Made by a program: the position numbers and the translations under genes
Source of the DNA: Gammaproteobacteria bacterium
GTDB lineage: Bacteria; Pseudomonadota; Gammaproteobacteria; Pseudomonadales; Pseudohongiellaceae
NCBI GenBank assembly: GCA_041395725.1
Contig: JAWKZW010000001.1
Coordinates: 3,100,001-3,164,000 of the forward strand
Reading direction: 5' to 3'
Length of the DNA stretch: 64,000 bases
Notes under the pieces: generated by a model
What the model was told of the DNA's origin: nothing
Seen by the model: the letters and a program-made list of their open reading frames with translations, nothing else
Databases searched by the model: none
Shown: in pieces, positions 42,835-52,237 of the stretch
Layout: each line of letters starts with the position of its first letter
Numbering within the stretch: position 1 is the first letter of the stretch

Positions 42835-44012
42835 CAGCTCGTTCTGTCGGTGTCCGGCCGGGATCAGGCCTGCTGCAGGGTAATGGCGCTGCGCTGCCGA
42901 TCAATGGGTTGTTGCTGGTTTCCCTGTTGCTGCTGGTCGTGGGTCTGATGATGATGACCTCGGCGTCGATAGAGATATCCAGTGGCCAGTATTCAGATCC
43001 ACTGCACTACTTCAAGCGCCAGGTCATCTTTGCTGCTGTCGGGTTGCTGGTCATGCTGGTAACCGTCAATATTCCGACCCGGAGCTGGTACTCCGCAAGC
43101 AAACTGCTGTTGTTGCTTGCTTACATACTGCTGGTGCTGGTGTTGATTCCAGGTATCGGGAAAGTGGTTAATGGCAGTGCCCGCTGGATTCCCCTGGGAT
43201 TGTTTAATCTGCAGCCATCTGAGCCGGGGAAGCTATTCCTGGTGTTGTATCTGGCTGCCTTTCTGGAGCGTCATCAGGAAGAGGTTCGTGACCGCTGGTC
43301 AGGTTTTTTCAAGCCCTTGCTGGTGATCGGGCCCGCGGTTGTTTTACTGCAGAGGGAACCCGATCATGGCGCAATAGTCATCCTGTTGGCTGCCACCTTC
43401 AGCATGCTGTTCCTTGCCGGCGCCAGGTTGCACAGGTTCCTGCTGGTAGTGGCTGCCTGTGTCTCCGCGGTCGTTGTGCTGGCGATTAAGTACCCGTATG
43501 TAATCGAGCGATTTACCTCCTTTATGAATCCCTGGGCCGATGAATACGTTTACGGAAGTGGCTATCAGTTGACACAGGCGCTTATCGCTTTCGGGCGGGG
43601 CGAATGGTTTGGCGTGGGGCTTGGCAACAGTATTCAGAAGCTTTATTTCCTCCCCGAGGCACACACGGACTTCGTTCTCGCTATCCTGGCCGAAGAGTTA
43701 GGGCTGCTTGGCGTTTCAGTGGTGCTGGCGCTGCTGACACTGCTGGTCTACTGCGGACTGTCGATTGGCAGGGCAGCCGAGCGTAAAGGGCTCAGGTTTC
43801 AGGCGTATTCCGCCTACGGAATTTCCGTCGTTTTTGCCAGCCAGATACTCATCAATGTAGGCGTCAATACAGGCCTGTTGCCTACCAAGGGGCTGACTCT
43901 ACCGTTTATTTCCTACGGTGGTGCCAGTCTGATTATCAGCTGCATGATGGTGGCGATAATGATTCGAATTCAATATGAGACTGACCGTGTTCCGGCACCT
44001 CGCAGAAAGTAG
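42831..44012 (+). CDS. ftsW: Septal peptidoglycan glycosyltransferase FtsW
   Basis: A 393-residue SEDS-family polymerase with ten membrane helices. Family landmarks are GSARWIPLGLFNLQPSEPGK, REPDHGAIVILL and LPTKGLTLPFISYGGASL. With FtsI it builds the septal wall from lipid II. The lysine in the usual QPSEFAKL motif region is kept, although the Phe-Ala pair is Pro-Gly here. It starts inside the murD stop (ATGA). Confidence 0.97.
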   Translation: MTARSVGVRPGSGLLQGNGAALPINGLLLVSLLLLVVGLMMMTSASIEISSGQYSDPLHYFKRQVIFAAVGLLVMLVTVNIPTRSWYSASKLLLLLAYILLVLVLIPGIGKVVNGSARWIPLGLFNLQPSEPGKLFLVLYLAAFLERHQEEVRDRWSGFFKPLLVIGPAVVLLQREPDHGAIVILLAATFSMLFLAGARLHRFLLVVAACVSAVVVLAIKYPYVIERFTSFMNPWADEYVYGSGYQLTQALIAFGRGEWFGVGLGNSIQKLYFLPEAHTDFVLAILAEELGLLGVSVVLALLTLLVYCGLSIGRAAERKGLRFQAYSAYGISVVFASQILINVGVNTGLLPTKGLTLPFISYGGASLIISCMMVAIMIRIQYETDRVPAPRRK

Positions 44013-44024
44013 GTGCATCGGCTA

Positions 44025-45119
44025 ATGGGGCGCAAGGATGTGACGGTGTTGATCATGGCCGGTGGCACTGGAGGGCATATTTTCCCTGCCTTGTCGATTG
44101 CCGAAAAATTACAGGCTCGTGGTGCACACGTCGAATGGCTCGGTTCCGATGCGGGAATGGAGAAGGAAATTCTGGGTAGAACAGCTATTCCCCTGCATCT
44201 CATATCGGCCAGAGGCCTGCGGGGCAAGGGGTGGCTGAGTCTGTTGCTGGCGCCAATGATGATTTTTCGGGCCACTGCTCAGGCGTCGCGAATAATCGGT
44301 GCGGTAAATCCGGATTGTGTGCTGGGGATGGGAGGATTCGTAACCGGACCAGGGGGGGTGGCGGCCAGGTTGCGGCGGCGAACGCTTCTGATACACGAGC
44401 AGAATGCCGTGCCTGGGTTGACTAACAAGTTGCTGGCGCCATTGGCGCACCAGGTCCTGGAGGCTTTTCCGGACACTTTTCCCGCTTCGGCCAGGGCAGA
44501 GTTGGTTGGTAACCCGGTACGGCAGACTGTTGCTGCTGTCGGTCGGGGACGACAACCGAGCGGAGCCGGAACCTTGCGGGTACTGGTGCTCGGCGGCAGT
44601 CAGGGGGCGCAGGCCATAAACAAGGTGATACCAGCGCTACTGGCTAACTGGAAAGAAGGGAAAAGGCCGGAAATCCTGCACCAGGCGGGAAGAGCCAAGT
44701 TGGAAGAAACCGAACTTGGTTACAGGAATCATAACGTGAGTACAGGAGAGCAGATCAGGGTGGTGGATTTTATCGATGATATGGCGGCGGCTTACCAATG
44801 GGCCGATCTCGTCATCTGCCGCTCCGGTGCGAGCACCGTGGCAGAAATTGCCGCTGCCGGACTGCCCGCAATCTTGATTCCTTACCCTCATCACAAGGAC
44901 AGGCAGCAGCTCAAAAATGCCCGTTGGCTCGCAGACGAGGGTGCTGCGTTAGTCATGGAACAGGCAGTTCTGACAGCTGAGGGTCTGACGACAGTAGTCG
45001 TCAATCTCGATCATGACAGGGCGCGACTCAAGGCCATGTCCGGTGCAGCAATACGCCTCGCGATCACGGATGCAGACGAGCGCATTGCTGACCGATGCCT
45101 GGAGGCTGCCGATGTTTGA
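44025..45119 (+). CDS. murG: Lipid II synthase MurG
   Basis: A 364-residue GT28 glycosyltransferase. The N-terminal loop is MAGGTGGHIFPALSIAE; the C-terminal UDP-GlcNAc site has CRSGASTVAEIAAAGLPAIL and PYPHHKDRQQLKNA. It adds GlcNAc to lipid I on the inner face of the membrane. The ATG at 44025 with a TAGGTG upstream is preferred over GTG 44013. It overlaps murC by 8 bp. Confidence 0.97.
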   Translation: MGRKDVTVLIMAGGTGGHIFPALSIAEKLQARGAHVEWLGSDAGMEKEILGRTAIPLHLISARGLRGKGWLSLLLAPMMIFRATAQASRIIGAVNPDCVLGMGGFVTGPGGVAARLRRRTLLIHEQNAVPGLTNKLLAPLAHQVLEAFPDTFPASARAELVGNPVRQTVAAVGRGRQPSGAGTLRVLVLGGSQGAQAINKVIPALLANWKEGKRPEILHQAGRAKLEETELGYRNHNVSTGEQIRVVDFIDDMAAAYQWADLVICRSGASTVAEIAAAGLPAILIPYPHHKDRQQLKNARWLADEGAALVMEQAVLTAEGLTTVVVNLDHDRARLKAMSGAAIRLAITDADERIADRCLEAADV

Positions 45120-46554
45120 TGCCAAGCGCATGTACCAGATTCCCGAGATGCGGAGAATCAACACCATTCACTTTGTCGGGATAGGTGGTGCCGGGATGTG
45201 TGGAATAGCCGAAGTATTATTGAATCAAGGTTATAAAATAACCGGGTCAGACATCAGGCCATCCAGAAACACTTTCCGTCTGGAGGGGTTGGGGGCGCAG
45301 ATATTTATCGGGCACAAGGCTGAAAATGTCGATCAGGCCGATGTGGTTGTCTTCTCCAGTGCTGTCACTGCTGAGAACCCTGAGTTAATGGTTGCCAGAG
45401 AGTTGGGCAAGCCAACAATCGCGAGAGCCGAAATGCTCTCCGAGTTGATGCGGTATCGGCATGGAATAGCCATTGCCGGGACTCATGGCAAGACCACGAC
45501 AACCAGCCTGCTGGCCGCGATTTTCGCGGCTGAGAAACTGGACCCGACTTACGTTATCGGCGGCCTGCTGAACAGTTCAGGGACCAATGCCAGGTTGGGT
45601 GAAAGTCGGTATCTGGTGGCTGAGGCTGATGAGAGTGATGCATCGTTTCTGCATCTTCAGCCGATGGTGGCAGTTGTCACCAATATTGATGAAGATCATA
45701 TGTCAACTTACGAAGGGGATTTTGACAAGCTGAAAAACTACTTTGTCGATTTTCTACACAATCTCCCCTTTTACGGATTGGCGGTGTTGTGCATCGACGA
45801 TCCAGTGGTGGCGGAGATTCTGCCCAGGGTTTCGCGTCCCATACTCACATATGGATTTGCCGAGCAGGCGGATTTTCGCTTGACGGAGTTACGGCAGAAT
45901 CGACAGGTGACGCAGTTCAGGGTGGAGAGGCCTGACGGGCTGGCTCCACTCGAGCTGACCCTCAATATGCCCGGACGTCACTATGCCCTGAATGCGACTG
46001 CAGCCATCGTGGTGGCGAGCGACGAAGGCGTTTCTGATGCGGCGATCGTGCAGGGAATTAACGATTTTTCCGGCGTGGGGCGTCGCTTCGAAATGCTGGG
46101 GGATTTTCCGCTGACCACGGGTGGCACTGTGATGCTGGTTGATGACTACGGGCATCATCCCCGGGAAGTGCAGGCAACTATCGCCGCCATAAGGGCCGGA
46201 TGGCCAGGCCAGCGGCTGGTGATGATCTACCAGCCCCATCGGTACAGCCGCACGAAAGATCTTTATGAGGATTTTGTCGAAGTACTTTCCGATGTGGACG
46301 TCCTGCTCATGCTTGAAGTATACGGGGCTGGTGAAGCCAAGATTGCCGGAGCAGATTCCAAGAGCCTGTGTCGCAGTATTCGGCTGCGCGGCCAGGTAGA
46401 CCCGGTGTATGTCCAGAGACAGGAAGAATTACCGAACCTGCTGGCTACACTTTTGCGTGATGGGGACATAGTCGTTACCCAGGGAGCAGGCAGCGTTGGG
46501 GCTCTGGCGAAACAGTTGGAAGAGGAAGGGTTCGACGTTAAGAGTGTCGGGTAA
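45112..46554 (+). CDS. murC: UDP-MurNAc:L-alanine ligase MurC
   Basis: A 480-residue Mur ligase adding L-alanine to UDP-MurNAc. It opens with HFVGIGGAGMCGIAEVLLNQ and has the ATP loop AGTHGKTTTTSLLA, then EADESDASFLHLQP. The ATG at 45112 has a GGAGG 6 bp upstream. A longer frame from 45013 runs inside murG and has no homology. murB, which follows in some species, is not in the cluster. Confidence 0.97.
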   Translation: MFDAKRMYQIPEMRRINTIHFVGIGGAGMCGIAEVLLNQGYKITGSDIRPSRNTFRLEGLGAQIFIGHKAENVDQADVVVFSSAVTAENPELMVARELGKPTIARAEMLSELMRYRHGIAIAGTHGKTTTTSLLAAIFAAEKLDPTYVIGGLLNSSGTNARLGESRYLVAEADESDASFLHLQPMVAVVTNIDEDHMSTYEGDFDKLKNYFVDFLHNLPFYGLAVLCIDDPVVAEILPRVSRPILTYGFAEQADFRLTELRQNRQVTQFRVERPDGLAPLELTLNMPGRHYALNATAAIVVASDEGVSDAAIVQGINDFSGVGRRFEMLGDFPLTTGGTVMLVDDYGHHPREVQATIAAIRAGWPGQRLVMIYQPHRYSRTKDLYEDFVEVLSDVDVLLMLEVYGAGEAKIAGADSKSLCRSIRLRGQVDPVYVQRQEELPNLLATLLRDGDIVVTQGAGSVGALAKQLEEEGFDVKSVG

Positions 46555-46615
46555 AGAGCAAAGAGCAAAGGGAAAAGGGCCGATATGCCCATAACAAAAA
46601 CTTTGAAGTGAACCT

Positions 46616-47557
46616 ATGGAATCTTCGGAACTAGCAGGACTGATCGAAAAAGCCGGCCGGGTTGCGGTGTTAATGGGGGGCACTTCCGCCGAGCGGGAGA
46701 TATCCCTCTTGAGCGGTAAGGCAGTGGCGGACGTGCTGGCAACTATCGGACTGGACGTGGTGCCAGTGGATGCTGCGAATGACCTGGTCAGTCAGTTGCA
46801 GGAGGTGAGGCCAGCGCGGGTCTTTAATCTGCTGCATGGTAGGGGCGGGGAAGACGGGGTGGTCCAGGGTCTGTTGCGCTCTATGAACATTCCCTTTACC
46901 GGCAGCGATGTGCTGGCTTCGGCACTGGCCATGGATAAGCTGCGCAGTAAGTTGGTGTGGCGGCAATTGGGGCTGAGCACGCCGGATTTCGTGACGCTCA
47001 ACAAGGACAGTGACTGGGAAGCCATCATCGCAGATTTTGGCGCTGCAGTGGTTAAGCCGGTGAACGAAGGATCCAGTATCGGCATGTCCATTGCCGATTC
47101 CGCTGTTGCTTTGCAGGAGGCTTTTCAAAAGGCCAGGCAATACGATCAGACCATCCTCGCCGAGCAATATATTGCCGGTGACGAATTTACCGTGACGATT
47201 TTGCAACAGACAGTGCTGCCGGCGATTCAGTTGAAGACCGATCACGAATTCTATGACTTTGATGCCAAGTATCTAGCCAATGATACCCAGTACCTGTGTC
47301 CCGTCGACCTTTCGCCGGAAGCCCTGAGCCAGTTGAACAGTCTAGCTCTGTGCGCATTCAACGCGCTGGGCTGCGAGGCCTGGGGGCGCGTGGATATCAT
47401 GCGCGACGGTGAGGGCCGGTTTTATCTGCTGGAGGTTAACACCGTCCCCGGCATGACAGACCATAGCCTGGTTCCGATGGCCGCCAGACAGGCAGGAATC
47501 AGTTTTGAGGATCTACTGCTGCAGATTCTATTCGCCAAGGGCATCGATCAGGAATAA
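46616..47557 (+). CDS. ddl: D-alanine:D-alanine ligase Ddl (DdlB type)
   Basis: A 313-residue ATP-grasp enzyme. It opens with GRVAVLMGGTSAEREISLLSG, and the ATP-grasp end has WGRVDIMRDGEGRFYLLEVN and TVPGMTDHSLVP. It makes the D-Ala-D-Ala used by MurF. The D-Ala end matches vancomycin-sensitive type ligases. ftsQ follows after 5 bp. Confidence 0.96.
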   Translation: MESSELAGLIEKAGRVAVLMGGTSAEREISLLSGKAVADVLATIGLDVVPVDAANDLVSQLQEVRPARVFNLLHGRGGEDGVVQGLLRSMNIPFTGSDVLASALAMDKLRSKLVWRQLGLSTPDFVTLNKDSDWEAIIADFGAAVVKPVNEGSSIGMSIADSAVALQEAFQKARQYDQTILAEQYIAGDEFTVTILQQTVLPAIQLKTDHEFYDFDAKYLANDTQYLCPVDLSPEALSQLNSLALCAFNALGCEAWGRVDIMRDGEGRFYLLEVNTVPGMTDHSLVPMAARQAGISFEDLLLQILFAKGIDQE

Positions 47558-47562
47558 GACCA

Positions 47563-48381
47563 ATGGCAACCAGTCAGCAATTTGACAATAGACGCGCACC
47601 CCAGACTCCTGGGGCCAGGCGGCGCCTGCCGGGCAACGACCAGCCCCTGAAGCCGCGGGGGGTTAACTGGCCGGCGTGGCTGGGCGTGGGTTTGATTTGC
47701 CTGCTAGGCGCGGGGGTGGCGATTCCGAATCGAGACGCTATTGGGCGTTATGTGAACAGGCCGATCGAAGCTGTAAAACTCACGACTTTGCTTAATCGTG
47801 TCAATGAGAGTGAAGTTACGGGACTGCTTGCCGCTTATATGCATGAGGGCTTTTTCGATATCGACGTTTCTGTTGTGAAACAGCAGCTTGAATCTCACCC
47901 GTGGGCGGCCCGTGCCGAGGTCAAGCGGATCTGGCCAAATACTATGGTCATTGCGCTCACCGAGGAAACGGCAATTGCCCGATGGGGTGAGGAGTCACTG
48001 CTTAACCAATCGGGTCAGATCTTTACTCCGTCTCAGCTGGATGATGCTGTTTCGCTGCCATTGCTTGCGGGTCCGGAAGGGTCCGAGACCAGGATGATGG
48101 AGCAGTTCCAGGCTTTTAACCAGATTCTGTATGCCTCTGGTCTGCGAATCGAAAAATTGATTCTTAGTGAGCGTGGCAGCTGGGAGATCGCTGTTAGTGG
48201 CGGGTTACGATTGGTGGCAGGCAGAACCGCTGTGCGGGACAAGCTAAAAAGATTCGCTTCTATTTATGATAAGTGGATTGGAAACGATATAGCTGACATC
48301 GAAGAAATTGATCTACGTTACAGCAATGGCTTCACGGTGAAGAAAAAACAGCACGACTTATCTGAGGTAGCCGTTCGGTGA
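47563..48381 (+). CDS. ftsQ: Cell division protein FtsQ
   Basis: A 272-residue bitopic protein: a basic cytoplasmic tail (about 30 residues), one membrane helix (WPAWLGVGLICLLGAGVAI), a POTRA domain (about 65-140) and the FtsQ beta domain with GRTAVRDKLKRFASIYDKW. It binds FtsL and FtsB in the divisome. The tail is longer than in E. coli and rich in proline and arginine. It lies between ddl and ftsA as expected. Confidence 0.94.
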   Translation: MATSQQFDNRRAPQTPGARRRLPGNDQPLKPRGVNWPAWLGVGLICLLGAGVAIPNRDAIGRYVNRPIEAVKLTTLLNRVNESEVTGLLAAYMHEGFFDIDVSVVKQQLESHPWAARAEVKRIWPNTMVIALTEETAIARWGEESLLNQSGQIFTPSQLDDAVSLPLLAGPEGSETRMMEQFQAFNQILYASGLRIEKLILSERGSWEIAVSGGLRLVAGRTAVRDKLKRFASIYDKWIGNDIADIEEIDLRYSNGFTVKKKQHDLSEVAVR

Positions 48382-48448
48382 AAGCAATCTGGTTCATTGG
48401 TACCGAATTGATGTGTGGTGCATCGATCACTTTATCAGGATTCAATCC

Positions 48449-49684
48449 ATGAGCAGTTCGGCCGGGGAAAACATTATTGTCGGCCTGGATATCGGGACGT
48501 CCAAGGTCGTTGCCATTGTTGGCAACATCAATGGGGATGGCAGCCTGGATATCGTCGGGATCGGCAGTCACCGTTCCAGAGGCCTCAAGAAAGGCACGGT
48601 GGTAAATATTGAGTCCACGGTAGATTCAATTCAACGGGCGGTAGAAGAGGCGGAGCTGATGGCCGGGTGCCAGATCACCTCAGTGTACGCCGGTATCGCC
48701 GGCAGTCACATTCGCAGCATGAACAGCCATGGCATTGTGGCGATCCGGGATGGCGAGGTGATGCGTGCCGATATCGAGAGGGTAATTGACGCCGCTCAGG
48801 CAGTGGCTATTCCTGCGGATCAAAGAGTGCTACACATTCTGCCCCAGGAATACATCATAGACAGTCAGGAAGGAGTCAAGGAACCACTGGGGATGTCCGG
48901 TGTGCGGCTGGAAGCCAAGGTCCACCTGATCACCTGTGCAATCAATGCCGTGCAGAACATCGAAAAGTGTATCAAGCGCTGCGGCCTGGAGACCGAAGAG
49001 ATTATTCTGGAGCAACTGGCATCCAGTTACTCCGTGCTGACTGAAGATGAAAAAGAACTTGGGGTCTGTCTGGTGGATATCGGCGGCGGTACAACGGACA
49101 TAGCCGTATTCACCGAAGGGGCCATTCGCCATACCGGTGTCATTCCAATCGCCGGTGACCAGGTAACCAACGACATCGCCATGGCGTTGCGGACTCCCAC
49201 CGAGAATGCCGAAGAAATCAAGATTAAATATGCCTGTGCACTCACGCAGCTGGCCAGCCCGGAAGACCGGATCAAGGTGCCAAGCGTCGGAGACCGGCCA
49301 CCGAGAGAACTTTCCCGGCAGGCGTTGGCCGAGGTGGTTGAGCCACGCTACGCCGAGCTGTTTTCGCTGGTCCAGAATGAACTGGAACGTAGTGGCTATG
49401 GAAGTCTGCTGGCAGCAGGAATCGTTTTGACCGGGGGCACCAGCAAAATGGAAGGTGTCATGGATCTGGCGGAGGAGATTTTTCATGCGCCGGTCCGGAT
49501 TGGGGCTCCTCATAATGTCAAGGGACTGGCCGATATTGTTAGAAACCCGATTTACTCCACCGGCGTGGGGTTATTGCTGTACGGACTAAAGCAGCATCAG
49601 GACAGAGAAGGTTTGGGAACCCGGAAAGAGCCGCAGGTTCAATTGGTAGACAAAGTCAAAGGCTGGTTTCAGGGCAATTTTTAA
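48449..49684 (+). CDS. ftsA: Cell division protein FtsA
   Basis: A 411-residue actin-like ATPase. It opens with NIIVGLDIGTSKVVAIVGNI, has the phosphate-2 region CLVDIGGGTTDIAVFT and LTGGTSKMEG, and ends in the amphipathic membrane-targeting helix KVKGWFQGNF. It tethers FtsZ to the membrane. ATG 48449 has an AGGA 8 bp upstream; an upstream in-frame start at 48413 adds 12 residues with no homology. A 118 bp gap separates it from ftsZ. Confidence 0.97.
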   Translation: MSSSAGENIIVGLDIGTSKVVAIVGNINGDGSLDIVGIGSHRSRGLKKGTVVNIESTVDSIQRAVEEAELMAGCQITSVYAGIAGSHIRSMNSHGIVAIRDGEVMRADIERVIDAAQAVAIPADQRVLHILPQEYIIDSQEGVKEPLGMSGVRLEAKVHLITCAINAVQNIEKCIKRCGLETEEIILEQLASSYSVLTEDEKELGVCLVDIGGGTTDIAVFTEGAIRHTGVIPIAGDQVTNDIAMALRTPTENAEEIKIKYACALTQLASPEDRIKVPSVGDRPPRELSRQALAEVVEPRYAELFSLVQNELERSGYGSLLAAGIVLTGGTSKMEGVMDLAEEIFHAPVRIGAPHNVKGLADIVRNPIYSTGVGLLLYGLKQHQDREGLGTRKEPQVQLVDKVKGWFQGNF

Positions 49685-49802
49685 ACAGGGGAAAAGCATA
49701 CCGTTTGTATCTAAAAACTTTACCAGGCAGTTGTGATTCATTTGGGCAAATGAAATTGTTAAGGCGCTGTCTGCAAGGCTTACTAACTAAGAGGGCTATA
49801 AA

Positions 49803-50960
49803 ATGTTTGAATTAGTCGAAAATGTACCCGAAAGCGCGGTTATAAGGGTCATCGGCGTTGGCGGTGGTGGCGGCAATGCCGTTGCCCACATGATCTGTAA
49901 CGAGGTCGATGGGGTTGATTTTATTTGCGCCAATACCGATGCCCAGGCGCTCAGCAATCTGAATGTCAAGACGATACTGCAGTTAGGCAATGCCATTACC
50001 AAAGGGCTCGGTGCCGGCGCCAATCCTATGATCGGCCGTGAAGCAGCGCTCGAGGACCGAGAAGCAATCGCCGAAGTTCTCAAGGGTGCCGACATGGTAT
50101 TTATTACCGCTGGTATGGGCGGGGGCACAGGAACCGGTGCCGCTCCCATCGTGGCTGAAATCGCTAAAGAGCTTGGCATTCTCACGGTAGCCGTCGTGAC
50201 CAAACCTTTTCCTTTCGAAGGGAAAAAACGCATCAAGGTTGCCAATCAGGGAATAGAGCAGTTGCAGCAGCACGTGGATTCCCTGATTACCATTCCTAAC
50301 GAGAAACTGCTTGAGGTTCTGGGAGCCCAGGCGTCTCTGCTGGAGGCCTTCCGCGCTGCCAACGATGTATTGCTGGGTGCCGTCAAGGGGATCGCTGACC
50401 TGATCATGAACCCAGGCATGATCAACGTGGATTTCGCCGATGTGAAGACAGTCATGTCGGAAATGGGGATGGCGATGATGGGTACCGGCTTTGCCAGTGG
50501 TGAGAATCGTGCCCGGGAAGCAGCGGAAGCCGCCATCAGAAGCCCGCTTCTGGAAGATGTCAACCTGCAGGGAGCACGCGGTATTCTGGTCAATATCACC
50601 GCTGGAGAGAACCTTTCTCTCGGGGAGTTCACAGAAGTTGGCGACACGATCGAAGAATTCGCGTCCGATGATGCCACTGTTGTCGTGGGTACGGTAATCG
50701 ACCCAAGCCTCAAGGAAGATATGCACGTCACAGTCGTCGCAACCGGCCTTGGGCAGGAGATAGGGCGGCCGACCAAGGTTGTCGATAACAGCGATATTAT
50801 GAGGGATCGGGATTATCGTCGGCTCGACAAACCGACTGTAATGCGCAAGAACGACCAGTATGCGCCAACCAGAGAGCCGGTCATGGCAAAGGCTGTGGGC
50901 GATATTCCTGATATGGATTACCTGGACATACCAGCATTTCTGCGTAAGCAGGTGGACTAG
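49803..50960 (+). CDS. ftsZ: Cell division GTPase FtsZ
   Basis: A 385-residue tubulin homologue. The tubulin signature is GGGTGTGAAP, and the GTPase T7 loop is NVDFADVKTVMSEMG. The C-terminal conserved peptide DYLDIPAFLRKQ binds FtsA and ZipA. The linker before it is short and charged. The RBS is AAGAGG. Two hairpins follow the stop. Confidence 0.99.
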   Translation: MFELVENVPESAVIRVIGVGGGGGNAVAHMICNEVDGVDFICANTDAQALSNLNVKTILQLGNAITKGLGAGANPMIGREAALEDREAIAEVLKGADMVFITAGMGGGTGTGAAPIVAEIAKELGILTVAVVTKPFPFEGKKRIKVANQGIEQLQQHVDSLITIPNEKLLEVLGAQASLLEAFRAANDVLLGAVKGIADLIMNPGMINVDFADVKTVMSEMGMAMMGTGFASGENRAREAAEAAIRSPLLEDVNLQGARGILVNITAGENLSLGEFTEVGDTIEEFASDDATVVVGTVIDPSLKEDMHVTVVATGLGQEIGRPTKVVDNSDIMRDRDYRRLDKPTVMRKNDQYAPTREPVMAKAVGDIPDMDYLDIPAFLRKQVD

Positions 50961-50967
50961 CAGGCAC

Positions 50968-51044
50968 AGGGGCAGCAGGACTCGGCTGCTGTCCCTGCCA
51001 GCAGGCTCGTGACTTCAGACACTTCGTGTCGAAGCTGGCTGCTG
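50968..51044. repeat. Two consecutive hairpins after ftsZ
   Basis: The first has arms at 50968-50978 and 50986-50996 that pair over 11 positions with one G-T pair. The second has CTTC-A-GACAC and GTGTC-GAAG (51013-51034) around a TTC loop, extended by CAGCAG and CTGCTG (50999-51004 and 51039-51044). Neither is followed by a T-run, so they may be mRNA-stabilising or attenuating elements instead of simple terminators. Confidence 0.6.
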
Positions 51045-51060
51045 AATCGGGGAACTAACC

Positions 51061-51089
51061 TTGGGTTGGCCAGTCAATAATGATAATAT
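51061..51089 (+). promoter_or_regulatory. Candidate promoter for lpxC
   Basis: TTGGGT (51061-51066), 17 bp, TAATAT (51084-51089). A perfect TATAAT at 51114-51119 with no good -35 is a second possibility. Either would give lpxC its own transcript separate from ftsZ. Confidence 0.45.
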
Positions 51090-51187
51090 GCGCGTCGATT
51101 TCGCGGCCTGGACTATAATCTCAACGAGAGGAGTTGATAGGCCGCCCCAAACTCAGCAGTCCGGAGCGGGCGGTCAAGAAAAAATAC

Positions 51188-52099
51188 ATGCTAAAACAAA
51201 GAACTCTTAAGAACGTAATCAGGGCTACCGGCGTCGGACTGCACACCGGTAAAAAAGTTTATCTGACCTTAAGGCCAGCCCCCGTTAATACCGGGATAGT
51301 CTTCACCCGGGTTGACCTCGATCCGGTCGTACAGATCCCCGCGAAGGCGTCGAATGTCGGCGACACCACGCTCTCCACCACCCTGGTGAAGGGTGATGTG
51401 CGCATCTCCACTATTGAGCACCTGATGTCAGCCATGTCTGGACTCGGCATCGATAACTGCTATGTCGATCTTAGCGCGCCTGAGGTGCCCATCATGGACG
51501 GCAGCGCCGGGCCATTCGTCTTTCTGATCCAGTCCGCCGGGATCGAGGAACAGCAAGCGGCCAAGAAATTCATTCGAATCAAGCGCGCCATCAAGCTGGA
51601 ACAAGGGGATAAGTCCGTAAGCCTGGAGCCGTTTAACGGATTCAAGGTCAGCTATACACTGCTTTACGATCACCCTGTCTACCGAAAGCACACCAAGTCT
51701 GCGACTATCGATTTCTCCAGCACTTCTTTTGTGAAAGAAGTGAGCCGCGCCAGAACGTTCGGCTTTATGCATGAATTTGAAGAACTCAGGAATCGAAATC
51801 TGGCGCTGGGTGCGAGTATGGATAATGCCATTGCCGTCGGTGACTACAAGGTCCTCAATGAGGATGGGCTGCGTTACGAAGATGAGTTTGTGAAGCACAA
51901 GATTCTTGATTCGATCGGTGATTTATACCTGCTGGGAAATAGCCTCATTGGTGAGTTCAAAGGCCATAAGTCTGGACATGCGCTGAATAATGCCTTATTA
52001 AGGATGCTTGAGGTGAATGAGGATGCCTGGGAAATTGTCAGCTTCGACAGCGACAGCAGCGTACCAATTTCCTACATGAAGCCGGTGCTGGCTGCCTGA
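51188..52099 (+). CDS. lpxC: UDP-3-O-acyl-N-acetylglucosamine deacetylase LpxC
   Basis: A 303-residue zinc deacetylase, the committed step of lipid A synthesis. His78 in STIEHLMSAMSG and the His/Asp pair in FVKHKILDSIGD are the metal ligands. It opens MLKQRTLKNVIRATGVGLHT. The ATG at 51188 aligns with E. coli LpxC; a TTG at 51134 would add 18 residues. It follows ftsZ after 227 bp, as in most gammaproteobacteria. Confidence 0.97.
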   Translation: MLKQRTLKNVIRATGVGLHTGKKVYLTLRPAPVNTGIVFTRVDLDPVVQIPAKASNVGDTTLSTTLVKGDVRISTIEHLMSAMSGLGIDNCYVDLSAPEVPIMDGSAGPFVFLIQSAGIEEQQAAKKFIRIKRAIKLEQGDKSVSLEPFNGFKVSYTLLYDHPVYRKHTKSATIDFSSTSFVKEVSRARTFGFMHEFEELRNRNLALGASMDNAIAVGDYKVLNEDGLRYEDEFVKHKILDSIGDLYLLGNSLIGEFKGHKSGHALNNALLRMLEVNEDAWEIVSFDSDSSVPISYMKPVLAA

Positions 52100-52237
52100 C
52101 TCCTTTCAGGTCGTCGATCTTCTCTCCTAACCCGCTGATTTATCATTAGTTGTGTTAGGCGTTGGTGTGTCCGTGTCCGCATCTCTCCCCGGTATTGTCC
52201 TTCAGGTATTAAAGGGATTCGCTTAGTAGTCTGAGTA

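Noticed and set aside
43013..44012. Possible loss of the usual FtsW QPSEFAK motif as a sign of a degenerate gene
   Set aside because: The motif reads QPSEPGK but the rest of the SEDS signatures, length and overlap with murD are intact; it looks like ordinary variation.
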